DNA of 64,000 nucleotides, taken from positions 1-64,000 of the forward strand of contig DLNB01000028.1 of the NCBI GenBank assembly GCA_002479455.1, read 5' to 3'. Below the pieces are notes generated by a model. It made no database searches, was not told the origin of the DNA, and worked only from the letters and a program-made list of their open reading frames with translations. The position numbers were made by a program, and so were the translations under genes. Numbering within the stretch: the first letter of the stretch is position 1; the number at the start of each line of letters is the position of its first letter. The stretch comes from Acetothermia bacterium UBA7521 (GTDB lineage Bacteria > Bipolaricaulota > Bipolaricaulia > Bipolaricaulales > Bipolaricaulaceae). Of this stretch, positions 40,295-46,832 are shown in pieces.

Positions 40295-40313
40295 ATGCAG
40301 ACCATGCACTGAG
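40295..40313. repeat. Direct repeat, right copy, downstream of hicA
   Basis: This copy is identical to 39735-39753. In one frame the sequence reads PRGVLDMQTMH then stop, closely matching the permease C-terminus RRGLLDMQTMH. It therefore looks like a gene tail and not random sequence. Confidence 0.85.
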
Positions 40314-40327
40314 GAGGCGGAGGCCAG

Positions 40328-40356
40328 TTGGCCAGAGGTGCCGTCAGGACTATAGT
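40328..40356 (+). promoter_or_regulatory. Promoter of the decayed MNT/HEPN locus
   Basis: TTGGCC (40328-40333) and TATAGT (40351-40356) are 17 bases apart. The start point would be about 3 bases before ATG 40366, and no Shine-Dalgarno is present. Confidence 0.5.
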
Positions 40357-40365
40357 AGGTTCGAG

Positions 40366-40600
40366 ATGGTGGATCAGGAGAAGCTCTCGGAGGTGTTCGG
40401 GGACTACCCGGAGATCCGGGCTGTCTACCTGTTCGGCTCGGCTGCCGAGGGGGGGGGCCAAGATGGTGGGGGTTCGGAACATCCTGGTCCGCAACTACCT
40501 CGACATCGACCGGAGCATCGTCCACAAGGTCCTTCAGACATGCAGGAACGACCTCCGGGCGCCGGGGGATGTCCTCGTCAAGCTGCTGCGAGTGCTGCGG
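40366..40600 (+). pseudogene. Remnant of a MntA-HepT (nucleotidyltransferase/HEPN) toxin-antitoxin pair
   Basis: The first frame encodes the start of a minimal nucleotidyltransferase: VFGDYPEIRAVYLFGSAAEG, with the GSxA(x)G catalytic start. It then runs into a nine-G tract (40449-40457). After it, in the next frame, comes the C-terminal part of a HEPN/DUF86 protein, KMVGVRNILVRNYLDIDRSI then VHKVLQ. HepT normally has R(x4-6)H in this segment. Here NILVRNY lacks the His of the common HNY form. The middle of both genes is missing, so the two were fused by an internal deletion. Confidence 0.65.
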
Positions 40601-41463
40601 TCGGGTTGGAGATCGGCGAAGCCGGATGGACCTACGCGTGGGTTCTCGATCTCCCAGGGTGCTTCTCGCGCGGAGCGTCGCCGGAGGAGGCGTTGCGGGT
40701 CCTACCCAGCCGCGTCGAGCGTTACCTGGATTGGCTCTCCGGGTTCGAACGGCCTGGCACCGCTGAGGCGCAGAGCACGCAGAGATGCGATGCTGCTGGG
40801 TCGGACCAAGCTTCCAGTCCCAACAGGCCTTTCTCCCCTCGCCTCTCTGCGACCTCCGCGTCTCTGCGGTGGGACGGGAACGCGTTTGACCTGGCCGAGG
40901 AGGTTCGCGATCCACGCTGCCCGGTGAAGCGGGGGGACACCCGCGCCCTGTTCGCCTGGGACCGTGACGCTCCCAGCCCAGAGGAGTTCGAGCGCGACCT
41001 GCGCTGGATGGGCCATCACCGGCAGACGCTCCTCATGCTTGTCGAAGGCCTTCCTTCGGACGTTCTCGATCGGGGTGATCCAGAGGAGAAAGGCAAGGGG
41101 ATCCACGATGCCCACGCCCCGAGCATTCGCCGCATCCTGCGGCACATCGCCGGGGCGGAGTACTGGTACCTCACGCGGATCCCCACCCAGGACCAGCTCC
41201 CCACGGAGGAGCCTCGCGACGTGTTCGCCGCCCTCTCCGCGGTCCGCGCCGCGGTCGATCCTGTCCTGCGCGAGCTGTTCGCCACAGCACCGGCGAAGGT
41301 GGTGGAGGTGTCCGAGACGACCTGGTCGGGGACGTTCACCGAGGGGTGGACGCTGCGGAAGATCCTCCGGCGGGCGTTGTGGCACGAGGCGTTCCACATC
41401 GAGGAGATCCGCCGCCATCTGGAGGGGCGGTCTGGCGATCGCGCTGCGGTCGGCACGGCCTGA
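40540..41463 (+). CDS. HicB-like N-terminus plus DinB-like domain, with an in-frame repeat insertion
   Basis: The 307-residue protein has two recognisable parts. Residues about 24-65 read IGEAGWTYAWVLDLPGCFSR and ASPEEALRVLPSRVERYLDW, a HicB-like strand-helix unit. From about residue 145, WDRDAPSPEEFERDLRWMGH, APSIRRILRHIAGAEYWYLT and KILRRALWHEAFHIEEIRRH form a DinB-like four-helix bundle with metal-site His residues. Between them lies Arg/Ser/Ala-rich sequence encoded by a repeat (40757-40875). ATG 40540 is the only usual start, with TTG 40606 as an alternative. The 5' end overlaps the MNT/HEPN remnant, so it may itself be truncated. Confidence 0.6.
   Translation: MQERPPGAGGCPRQAAASAAVGLEIGEAGWTYAWVLDLPGCFSRGASPEEALRVLPSRVERYLDWLSGFERPGTAEAQSTQRCDAAGSDQASSPNRPFSPRLSATSASLRWDGNAFDLAEEVRDPRCPVKRGDTRALFAWDRDAPSPEEFERDLRWMGHHRQTLLMLVEGLPSDVLDRGDPEEKGKGIHDAHAPSIRRILRHIAGAEYWYLTRIPTQDQLPTEEPRDVFAALSAVRAAVDPVLRELFATAPAKVVEVSETTWSGTFTEGWTLRKILRRALWHEAFHIEEIRRHLEGRSGDRAAVGTA
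40757..40875. repeat. CGCAGAG-word hairpin inside a coding region
   Basis: The left arm is CGCTGAGGCGCAGAGCACGC and AGAGATGCG. The right arm is CCTCTCTGCGACCTCCGCGT and CTCTGCGG, the reverse complement words. Related half units lie at 34.2, 38.85 and 50.43 kb. Its length keeps the surrounding reading frame open. Confidence 0.65.
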
Positions 41464-42283
41464 GGACCGGGAGGCGATCCTCGCCATCTCCGCCCAGATC
41501 TGGGAGGGCGAGGACTACATTCCGCTCGTGCTCGACGACTGGCTCGCCGAGGGAGGCCTGGCTGTGGCCGAGCTCGACGGCCAGCTGGCCGGGCTCGGGA
41601 AGCTCACGGTGTTCGCCCCCGGCGAGGTGTGGCTGGAGGGACTGCGGGTGGATCCCGCTCACCGGGGTAAGGGCGTGGCGAAAGCGCTTGCCCAGCACCA
41701 GTTCGAGTCCGCGCTGGCCCTGAAGCCCCGCTCGATCCGGTTCGCCACGGCCGAGGTGAACGCTGAGAGCCTGCACATCGCCGCGAAGCAGGGGTTCCAG
41801 GAGATCGCCCGGTTCACCTACGTCGAAGGCCCGGTGCGGGACGAACCCGCGCCCCCCGGGGTCTCCCCCGTTCGCGATGTCGAGTCGACCTGGGCGGTTG
41901 TCCGCGCCTCGTCCGCGTACCGCGACGCGCGCGGCTTCCTCGCGCTCGGGTGGAGGTTCCCCGAGCTCACCCGGGAGCGGCTGGCGGAGCGGGTCTCCCG
42001 CGGAGAGGTGTTCGCCTGGGGGGATCCCCCGCGTGGGCTCCTCATCCTGGCTCCGGATCCCTATGCTCCGGAGGCGTTTGCCGCGGTCGCGTTCCTCGAC
42101 GGAGACGATGAGGCGTGGGACGCCCTCCTCCGGTTCTCCCACGTCCGCGCCCGTGAACGTGGACAGGAGTACCTGGCGGCGATGGTCTCTCGCGAGGAAC
42201 GGGTCAAGGCGTTCGCCCGGAACGGGCTCGCCCCTCTTCCCTACTTCCGGCACGTGCTCGTCCTCGCGTATCCCCTTTCGTGA
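41432..42283 (+). CDS. Tandem GNAT acetyltransferase
   Basis: The protein has about 283 residues and two GNAT-like halves. The first has PEDREAILAISAQIWEGEDY and the acetyl-CoA loop VDPAHRGKGVAKALAQHQFE. The second (from about residue 150) has a weaker fold ending in ERVKAFARNGLAPLPYFRHV. The start is unusual: no ATG, GTG or TTG lies near the first strand. A CTG at 41432 has GGAGGGG six bases upstream and gives LAIALRSARPEDREA. It overlaps the DinB-like gene by 32 bases, and its stop overlaps the EamA start (GTGA). Substrate is unknown. Confidence 0.72.
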   Translation: MAIALRSARPEDREAILAISAQIWEGEDYIPLVLDDWLAEGGLAVAELDGQLAGLGKLTVFAPGEVWLEGLRVDPAHRGKGVAKALAQHQFESALALKPRSIRFATAEVNAESLHIAAKQGFQEIARFTYVEGPVRDEPAPPGVSPVRDVESTWAVVRASSAYRDARGFLALGWRFPELTRERLAERVSRGEVFAWGDPPRGLLILAPDPYAPEAFAAVAFLDGDDEAWDALLRFSHVRARERGQEYLAAMVSREERVKAFARNGLAPLPYFRHVLVLAYPLS

Positions 42284-43356
42284 GCCTCGTCCTCGCAGCT
42301 GTCCTGTTCTGGTCTACCCTGGGGTTGATGGGGAAGACCCTCTACAGCCTGGGGGCAGAGCCTCTGTTCGTCGTCACGTTCCGGGTCTTGTTCGCACTGG
42401 TGATTCTCGGAGTCGGCCTGGGATTCGTCCAGCCCCGGCTCCTCCGTGCGCCGAGGGAGAGGATCCCTGGCTTGGCCCTCTACGGCGTGGTCGCCGTCGG
42501 GGCGAACTTCGCGCTGTTATTCCTCTCCCTGCAGTACACAACCGTCGCCACGGCGATCGTCGTCGCCTACAGCCACCCTGCCCTGGTGGCCCTCCTTGCC
42601 TGGCCCATCTTGAGGGAGCCGTTCACCGCGCGGAAGCTCCTTGCCTTGGCCCTCACTGCGGGAGGGGTGTTCCTCGTAGCGGGAGGCCACGAACCCGGAG
42701 CCCTTCAGGGCAACCTCCTCGGCCTGGGCTATGCCCTCGGGAACGCCTTATGCCTCGCCGCCTACAACCTGATGGGGAAGCGGCTCTTGGTCCGAGTCGA
42801 TCCGTGGACGGTGGTGTTCTACGGGTTCTTGTTCGGCGGGGTATTCCTGACAGCACTGTGGGGAGGCCAGGGCGCGGTCCTCCCCGTCCTGCCCATTCAG
42901 GGCTGGCTCCTCATCGTGGCCCTCGCCGTGTTCCCCTCGATCCTCGCCTACGGGCTGTACCTCATGGCCCTCCGGAGGTTGGAGGCGAGTCGGGCTGCGA
43001 TCGTGGCGACCCTGGAGCCCATCCTGGCCGCAGCCTGGGCGTGGCTCGCCCTCGGGGAAGGGTTGTCCGTTGATCAGATCATGGGAGGCGTGCTTGTGAT
43101 CGCCGGGATTTTCGTGCTGCGGGCTAGATTCGATCGAAGAGGTGTTAGACAGAACAGGCTAGATCTACATATCTTCACAAGGACGTATCATGTTCGAGTT
43201 GATAACCATAGCTCTGCGGGCATAGAATCAAACGGAGGTGATCGGAATGTCGAGCCGGAACATCGGCAGGATCGTAGGGGGGGCGCTGATCGCAGGGGCT
43301 CTACTGGTAGGCCTGCTGGGATGCGCCCGACTGCAGGAGCTTCTCATCGGCCCTAG
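42280..43356 (+). CDS. EamA-family (DMT) transporter
   Basis: Two EamA repeats give ten transmembrane helices across residues 1 to about 285. The first repeat includes VLFWSTLGLMGKTLYSLGAE and the end TTVATAIVVAYSHPALVALL. The second includes GNALCLAAYNLMGKRLLVR and RLEASRAAIVATLEPILAAA. Members export metabolites or amino acids. The remaining 65-70 residues (after VLRARFDRRGVRQNR) are hydrophilic, unlike the family. They run through an AT-rich promoter and 110 bases into the next gene, so the original stop may have been lost. The GTG start overlaps the GNAT stop by 4 bases. Confidence 0.82.
   Translation: MSLVLAAVLFWSTLGLMGKTLYSLGAEPLFVVTFRVLFALVILGVGLGFVQPRLLRAPRERIPGLALYGVVAVGANFALLFLSLQYTTVATAIVVAYSHPALVALLAWPILREPFTARKLLALALTAGGVFLVAGGHEPGALQGNLLGLGYALGNALCLAAYNLMGKRLLVRVDPWTVVFYGFLFGGVFLTALWGGQGAVLPVLPIQGWLLIVALAVFPSILAYGLYLMALRRLEASRAAIVATLEPILAAAWAWLALGEGLSVDQIMGGVLVIAGIFVLRARFDRRGVRQNRLDLHIFTRTYHVRVDNHSSAGIESNGGDRNVEPEHRQDRRGGADRRGSTGRPAGMRPTAGASHRP
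43199..43228 (+). promoter_or_regulatory. Promoter of the small lipoprotein gene
   Basis: TTGATA (43199-43204) and TAGAAT (43223-43228) are 18 bases apart in a locally AT-rich stretch, 19 bases before ATG 43247. Confidence 0.6.
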
Positions 43357-43675
43357 GGAACGGGGTCCGGTGGTGACCCTCGAGGCGGTCCCAATCTCGG
43401 TGTTAGCGGGAGAGCCGGTCACGTTCTACGTCTCCGCGCATGCGCGGGAGGACCGGAAGATCGAGGCCTACTTCCTCATCTTCGGCGATGGAGGGGAGTT
43501 CAAGTCGGAACGAATGGCCGTCCTGTCCATCGACCGCCGGGAGATCGTGCACGTCTATACGCTTCCCGACGGGGTGGACGTGATGACCTTCGAGGCCAAA
43601 CTCCTCGTCTACGATGACGCCCGCAACGGGAGCCACGATTTGGTGTGGATCACGGTGGGGCGAGAGCAACCGTAG
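43247..43675 (+). CDS. Small lipoprotein with Ig/PKD-like fold
   Basis: The 142-residue protein has a lipoprotein signal peptide, GALIAGALLVGLLGC, with the lipobox Cys at about residue 28. The mature part looks all-beta: VVTLEAVPISVLAGEPVTFY, KIEAYFLIFGDGGEFKSERM and REIVHVYTLPDGVDVMTFEA resemble a single immunoglobulin/PKD-like domain. It would be membrane-anchored outside the cell. GGAGGTGAT stands 5 bases before ATG 43247, an excellent ribosome site. The family is not recognised, and its partner may be the convergent Fn3 lipoprotein. Confidence 0.68.
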   Translation: MSSRNIGRIVGGALIAGALLVGLLGCARLQELLIGPRERGPVVTLEAVPISVLAGEPVTFYVSAHAREDRKIEAYFLIFGDGGEFKSERMAVLSIDRREIVHVYTLPDGVDVMTFEAKLLVYDDARNGSHDLVWITVGREQP

Positions 43676-43726
43676 CTGAGGCCCTGCGTGTCTACCGCCA
43701 GGTGTCGGGCGAGCCCGCCCGGACCG

Positions 43727-44392
43727 CTACCGCCTGCCGGAAGCTGGCTGGGAGGGGGCGCTGCAGCCGGTCGCATGGCAGGCGCGCACACGGTACCAGT
43801 AGGCTAGCCCGACTGTGGCCGTGGTGTCCTCGATGCTCGTTGTCTCCACCTGTCCCACCGGAGTGGCAAACGTCCCGTCCGGGAACCGATCGCGGAACAC
43901 CTGGTACGAGGTGGCCCCCGGAACGGGATCCCACGAGATGACGATCTTGTCCGGATAAGCGCGGTCGGTTGCTCGGACGTTGGCGGGAGCGGGGGGGTAG
44001 CCGGCGTAGCCCGCCGCGGCTGTTGACTTGGCGCTGCAGCCGACCGAGTTGCACGCCTCGACCTTGTACCAGTACAGCCGGCCCTGGTTCTCCGTGCCCA
44101 CCCGGTCGGCGTACACGAGAGAGGACTCGCTGCCGAGGAGTTGGTAGTCGCCCTCTCGGGTGTCGGCGCGGAACACGCGGTAGCTGGTCGCTCGCTCCAC
44201 TGCAAGCCACGTGACTCGGACCAGGTCCTCGAACTGGCCCGTTGACGCCGTGACCCCCGTGGGGGCCCGGCCGGGAGGAAGGGTCGGGCCGATCGGATTG
44301 AGGAGATCACACCCAGCAAGCACGATGCCCGCGATCAGAAGTGCGAGCACACCTACCACGTTCCAGACGAGCTTCCACGCTTTGTCGCTCAT
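43727..44392 (-). CDS. Lipoprotein with two fibronectin type III domains
   Basis: The 221-residue protein has a signal peptide, VVGVLALLIAGIVLAGC, with the lipobox Cys at about residue 28. Two Fn3 repeats follow. The first is PTGVTASTGQFEDLVRVTWL with SYRVFRADTREGDYQLLG and WYKVEACNSVGCSAKS. The second is PANVRATDRAYPDKIVISWD with SYQVFRDRFPDGTF and WYRVRACHATGCSAPS. The two repeats match closely, with the paired Cys pattern AC(N/H)xxGCSA, so a duplication or a disulfide-bonded turn is likely. It probably binds other surface proteins or carbohydrate. ATG 44392 follows GGAGGGGAG. Confidence 0.82.
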   Translation of the reverse strand: MSDKAWKLVWNVVGVLALLIAGIVLAGCDLLNPIGPTLPPGRAPTGVTASTGQFEDLVRVTWLAVERATSYRVFRADTREGDYQLLGSESSLVYADRVGTENQGRLYWYKVEACNSVGCSAKSTAAAGYAGYPPAPANVRATDRAYPDKIVISWDPVPGATSYQVFRDRFPDGTFATPVGQVETTSIEDTTATVGLAYWYRVRACHATGCSAPSQPASGRR

Positions 44393-44422
44393 CGACGCTC
44401 CCCTCCTTTGCCTGAGTTGATC

Positions 44423-45496
44423 TTAGGCAGCGCCAGGGGCGGCGGCAAACGGCGGGAGCCGGAGGTCGAGCGCCTGCGCCTCGGCGAGGATCACACCTCG
44501 CGCCACTCGGAGGTTCCGCGCGATCTCCTCTTCCAGGGCGAGGAGTTGGGGGAGCGCCTGCGCGATCCGGTCGCCATCGGCGACGTACCGGCACGAGAGG
44601 GCGGCCACCCGTTCCACAAGCCCGACCACTGCGTCCTCCTCCACGATCTTGTCCGCGTAATGGACGAGTTTCCCTTCCCACGTGCGGGGCTCGGCGCCTA
44701 GGACATGCACCTCGGCAATCCCAGCCAGATCGGGCCAACCCAGAGAGCGGAGGATCTGTCCCGCCTTCTTCCCGTGCTCGGCGCGGTCCTGCGCCGAAAG
44801 CTTGTCCAGGTCATGGAGAAGAGCGCCGCGATGGACGAGAAGGAGGTCCACCGCGGTTCCTTGTGCTCGCAGGAGCAGGGCAAGGCGGTGGGCGACCGCC
44901 GCCACGGCAAGGGAGTGGCGAACGATGTTCTCGGGGACGTCGTGATCCCGCAGGATGCGGAGCGACTCCCCGACGTCCGGGAGGAACGGCCCAGCCAGGA
45001 TGCCTGGAAGGTCCGCCAGCGCCCGGACCGCCGCGTCGTGGACCGGATGAACGAGCGGGCACGGTGCTCCGTCGGGGTTGAGCCAGATCGCCCGCAGCCC
45101 GGTCGCCTTGGCTCCCACGATGTCCGAGCCGTACGCGTCTCCAACCATCACGGCCTCCGACGCGGAGAGCCCCACGCGTTCCAGCACAGCGTGGAAGAAC
45201 GCGGCGTCGGGCTTGCTCGTTCCCAGATCGCGCGCTGTGACTACCACGGACACATACGGTTCGAGACCCACCCGGGCGAGGGCCGTCCGCACGAGGCGTT
45301 CATCGGACAGAGCGGCGTTCGTTGCCACAGCGATCATGTACTCCCCGTGGAGCGAACGCAGAACACCTGCCGCGCCCGGGATCGCCTCGACCCGCGGCCA
45401 CTCCGCCATCGGGCCGTCGAACCCGGGGATCTCCCGCATCAACGTCCCGCCCCAGTCGAAGAAGATCGCCCGAATGGGAACGCGTTGGCTGTTCAT
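44423..45496 (-). CDS. HAD hydrolase fused to an HD phosphohydrolase domain
   Basis: This 357-residue two-domain enzyme has a HAD-IA hydrolase in residues about 9-200. Motif I is IRAIFFDWGGTLM, in which the second Asp of DxD is Gly. Motif II is AVATNAALSDERL, and motif III/IV is KPDAAFFHAVLERVG and MVGDAYGSDIVGAKATG. Residues about 215-340 are an HD domain, VPENIVRHSLAVAAVAHRLA and RGALLHDLDKLSAQD, with the HD metal pair. HAD-HD fusions are uncommon and suggest nucleotide or phosphate-ester turnover. ATG 45496 follows GGAGAG. The upstream GNAT gene ends 10 bases before it. Confidence 0.78.
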   Translation of the reverse strand: MNSQRVPIRAIFFDWGGTLMREIPGFDGPMAEWPRVEAIPGAAGVLRSLHGEYMIAVATNAALSDERLVRTALARVGLEPYVSVVVTARDLGTSKPDAAFFHAVLERVGLSASEAVMVGDAYGSDIVGAKATGLRAIWLNPDGAPCPLVHPVHDAAVRALADLPGILAGPFLPDVGESLRILRDHDVPENIVRHSLAVAAVAHRLALLLRAQGTAVDLLLVHRGALLHDLDKLSAQDRAEHGKKAGQILRSLGWPDLAGIAEVHVLGAEPRTWEGKLVHYADKIVEEDAVVGLVERVAALSCRYVADGDRIAQALPQLLALEEEIARNLRVARGVILAEAQALDLRLPPFAAAPGAA

Positions 45497-45506
45497 CTCT
45501 CCGTGA

Positions 45507-46013
45507 TCATATCTGGCGTGCGATCTGCCAGTGGAGGGACTCGTTGGTGCGGTCGGTGAGTCGGAACCCGGCCTTCTCGAGGACGCGGGTCGAGGCCGGA
45601 TTGTCCGGTGCGCACTCGGCAAGAACCCTCTCCACCTCGGGATGGGTGAACGCCCAGTCGACAAGAGATCTCACCGCCTCGGTGGCGTACCCACGTCCTC
45701 GGTGGGGAGGCGCGATTCCGTACCCGATCTCCAACGTACCCGCCCGATCCGGTCGGCCCTTGAATCCTGCGTCTCCGACGACCACGTTCGTCTCGCGGTT
45801 GACGGAGATCCAAATGCCCCAGCCGAGGGCCTCTGGGTCGTGGAGGAGCTCTTGAACGTACAGGGGGAGAATCCCCCCGAGCTCGGGCGAGGGCCAGCCG
45901 GACGGCAAGCCGGCCCCCAAGATCTGTGCAGCCTCCTCACGGTTGCTGAGAAGCGCCTGGGCAACGTCGAGAGGACACGCCACGAGCGTCAGGCGGGAGG
46001 TGGTGAGGAGCAC
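45507..46013 (-). CDS. RimJ/RimL-like GNAT acetyltransferase
   Basis: This 168-residue single-domain protein starts LLTTSRLTLVACPLDVAQAL, the standard opening of the RimJ/L branch. It has GWGIWISVNRETNVVVGDAG and the acetyl-CoA loop GIAPPHRGRGYATEAVRSLV, ending with NPASTRVLEKAGFRLTDR. Relatives acetylate protein N-termini, spermidine or antibiotics. GTG 46013 is a weak start without a clear Shine-Dalgarno. It is upstream of the HAD-HD gene on the same strand with a 10-base gap, so they are probably co-transcribed. Confidence 0.8.
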   Translation of the reverse strand: MLLTTSRLTLVACPLDVAQALLSNREEAAQILGAGLPSGWPSPELGGILPLYVQELLHDPEALGWGIWISVNRETNVVVGDAGFKGRPDRAGTLEIGYGIAPPHRGRGYATEAVRSLVDWAFTHPEVERVLAECAPDNPASTRVLEKAGFRLTDRTNESLHWQIARQI

Positions 46014-46085
46014 CTGACCATCGTACCCAAGAAGAGAGCGCCCGACGGGGATCCCGCCGGGCGTTCCTGGGTTGATCTATGCGGG

Positions 46086-46694
46086 CTACTTCTCTTCGGG
46101 CGCCGCTTCGAGCGACCTCAGAAGGAGCAGGTCAAGGCGGTTCACGTCCGCCTTCAGCTTCCCCACGATCCGCGTCAGCTGATTCGGGTCCGTCGTCCCG
46201 GGGTGTCGCTCCCCGGCCCGCTCCTGGATGAGCTCGAGAAGCCCCTGAGCGAACTCGCGGAACTGCTGAGCCATTCGCGGGTCCATCCGTGAAGTAAACC
46301 GATCCACAAACTGTTTCACCGTGTCGCGGAACTCGGCCATCTCCCGTGCGCCCTGCTCCAGATCGAACAGGAGCCGGTGAAGGTGGAGGTCCAGCTTCAG
46401 GATCTCCACGTGTACGTCCTTGAGTTCGATGTCCTCGCGGTCCCGGATTGTGTCCCGCAATCCCTTGACGATGCCCTCGATCGGCTCCAGGCGCGGGGCG
46501 ATCAACGGGAGCGCCTTGTGGAGGGCGGCAATCCCTTCCGCGATGTCCTGGACCGTGAGAGCGAGAACCCTGGCGAACGGGACTGGCTCCACTGGCGGCC
46601 TTGCGGCCGGTGCCGGCGGCGCGGCGACGACACCCACTGTGGAGAGGAGCAGACCTCCGATCACGCCCATGAGGAACAACCGTGTTCGGACCAT
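46086..46694 (-). CDS. Secreted helical protein, target of the neighbouring regulator
   Basis: The 202-residue protein has a signal peptide (FLMGVIGGLLLSTVGVVAAP) and a Pro-rich mature start. It is then almost entirely helical: ALTVQDIAEGIAALHKALPL, DVHVEILKLDLHLHRLLFDL and ILKLDL-type heptads, ending in LTRIVGKLKADVNRLDLLLL. There is no Cys or catalytic motif. SD AAGGAGGT lies before the ATG. Upstream is a -10, TATCCT, with phased TTGACC-like boxes and a 13-base hairpin at the likely mRNA 5' end. I do not recognise the family. It probably works in the cell envelope, paired by regulation with the 47.8 kb secreted protein. Confidence 0.65.
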   Translation of the reverse strand: MVRTRLFLMGVIGGLLLSTVGVVAAPPAPAARPPVEPVPFARVLALTVQDIAEGIAALHKALPLIAPRLEPIEGIVKGLRDTIRDREDIELKDVHVEILKLDLHLHRLLFDLEQGAREMAEFRDTVKQFVDRFTSRMDPRMAQQFREFAQGLLELIQERAGERHPGTTDPNQLTRIVGKLKADVNRLDLLLLRSLEAAPEEK

Positions 46695-46713
46695 GTGTAC
46701 CTCCTTCGTTGAT

Positions 46714-46744
46714 GTGGTGCCCGATGTGAAGCATCGGGCACCAC
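46714..46744 (-). promoter_or_regulatory. 5'-UTR hairpin of the secreted-protein gene
   Basis: GTGGTGCCCGATG and CATCGGGCACCAC form a perfect 13-base stem with a 5-base loop. It sits at the predicted transcript start (about 46742), so it could protect the mRNA 5' end. No T run follows. Confidence 0.6.
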
Positions 46745-46748
46745 GCGC

Positions 46749-46803
46749 AGGATAGGCAGGGCGTGGTCACGGAACCACCGCGGCGTGGTCAACAGCCGGT
46801 CAA
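46749..46803 (-). promoter_or_regulatory. Phased operator and -10 for the 46.1-46.7 kb gene
   Basis: Read on the minus strand the half-sites are TTGACC (46803-46798), TTGACC (46792-46787), GCGGTG (46781-46776) and GTGACC (46770-46765), exactly 11 bases apart. After 10 further bases comes the -10 TATCCT (46754-46749). Direct repeats on an 11-base period are typical of OmpR/PhoB-type winged-helix binding. The neighbouring regulator has that domain. Confidence 0.65.
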
Positions 46804-46832
46804 GCACGGGTCGCTGCGTGTAACCTTCCCCC

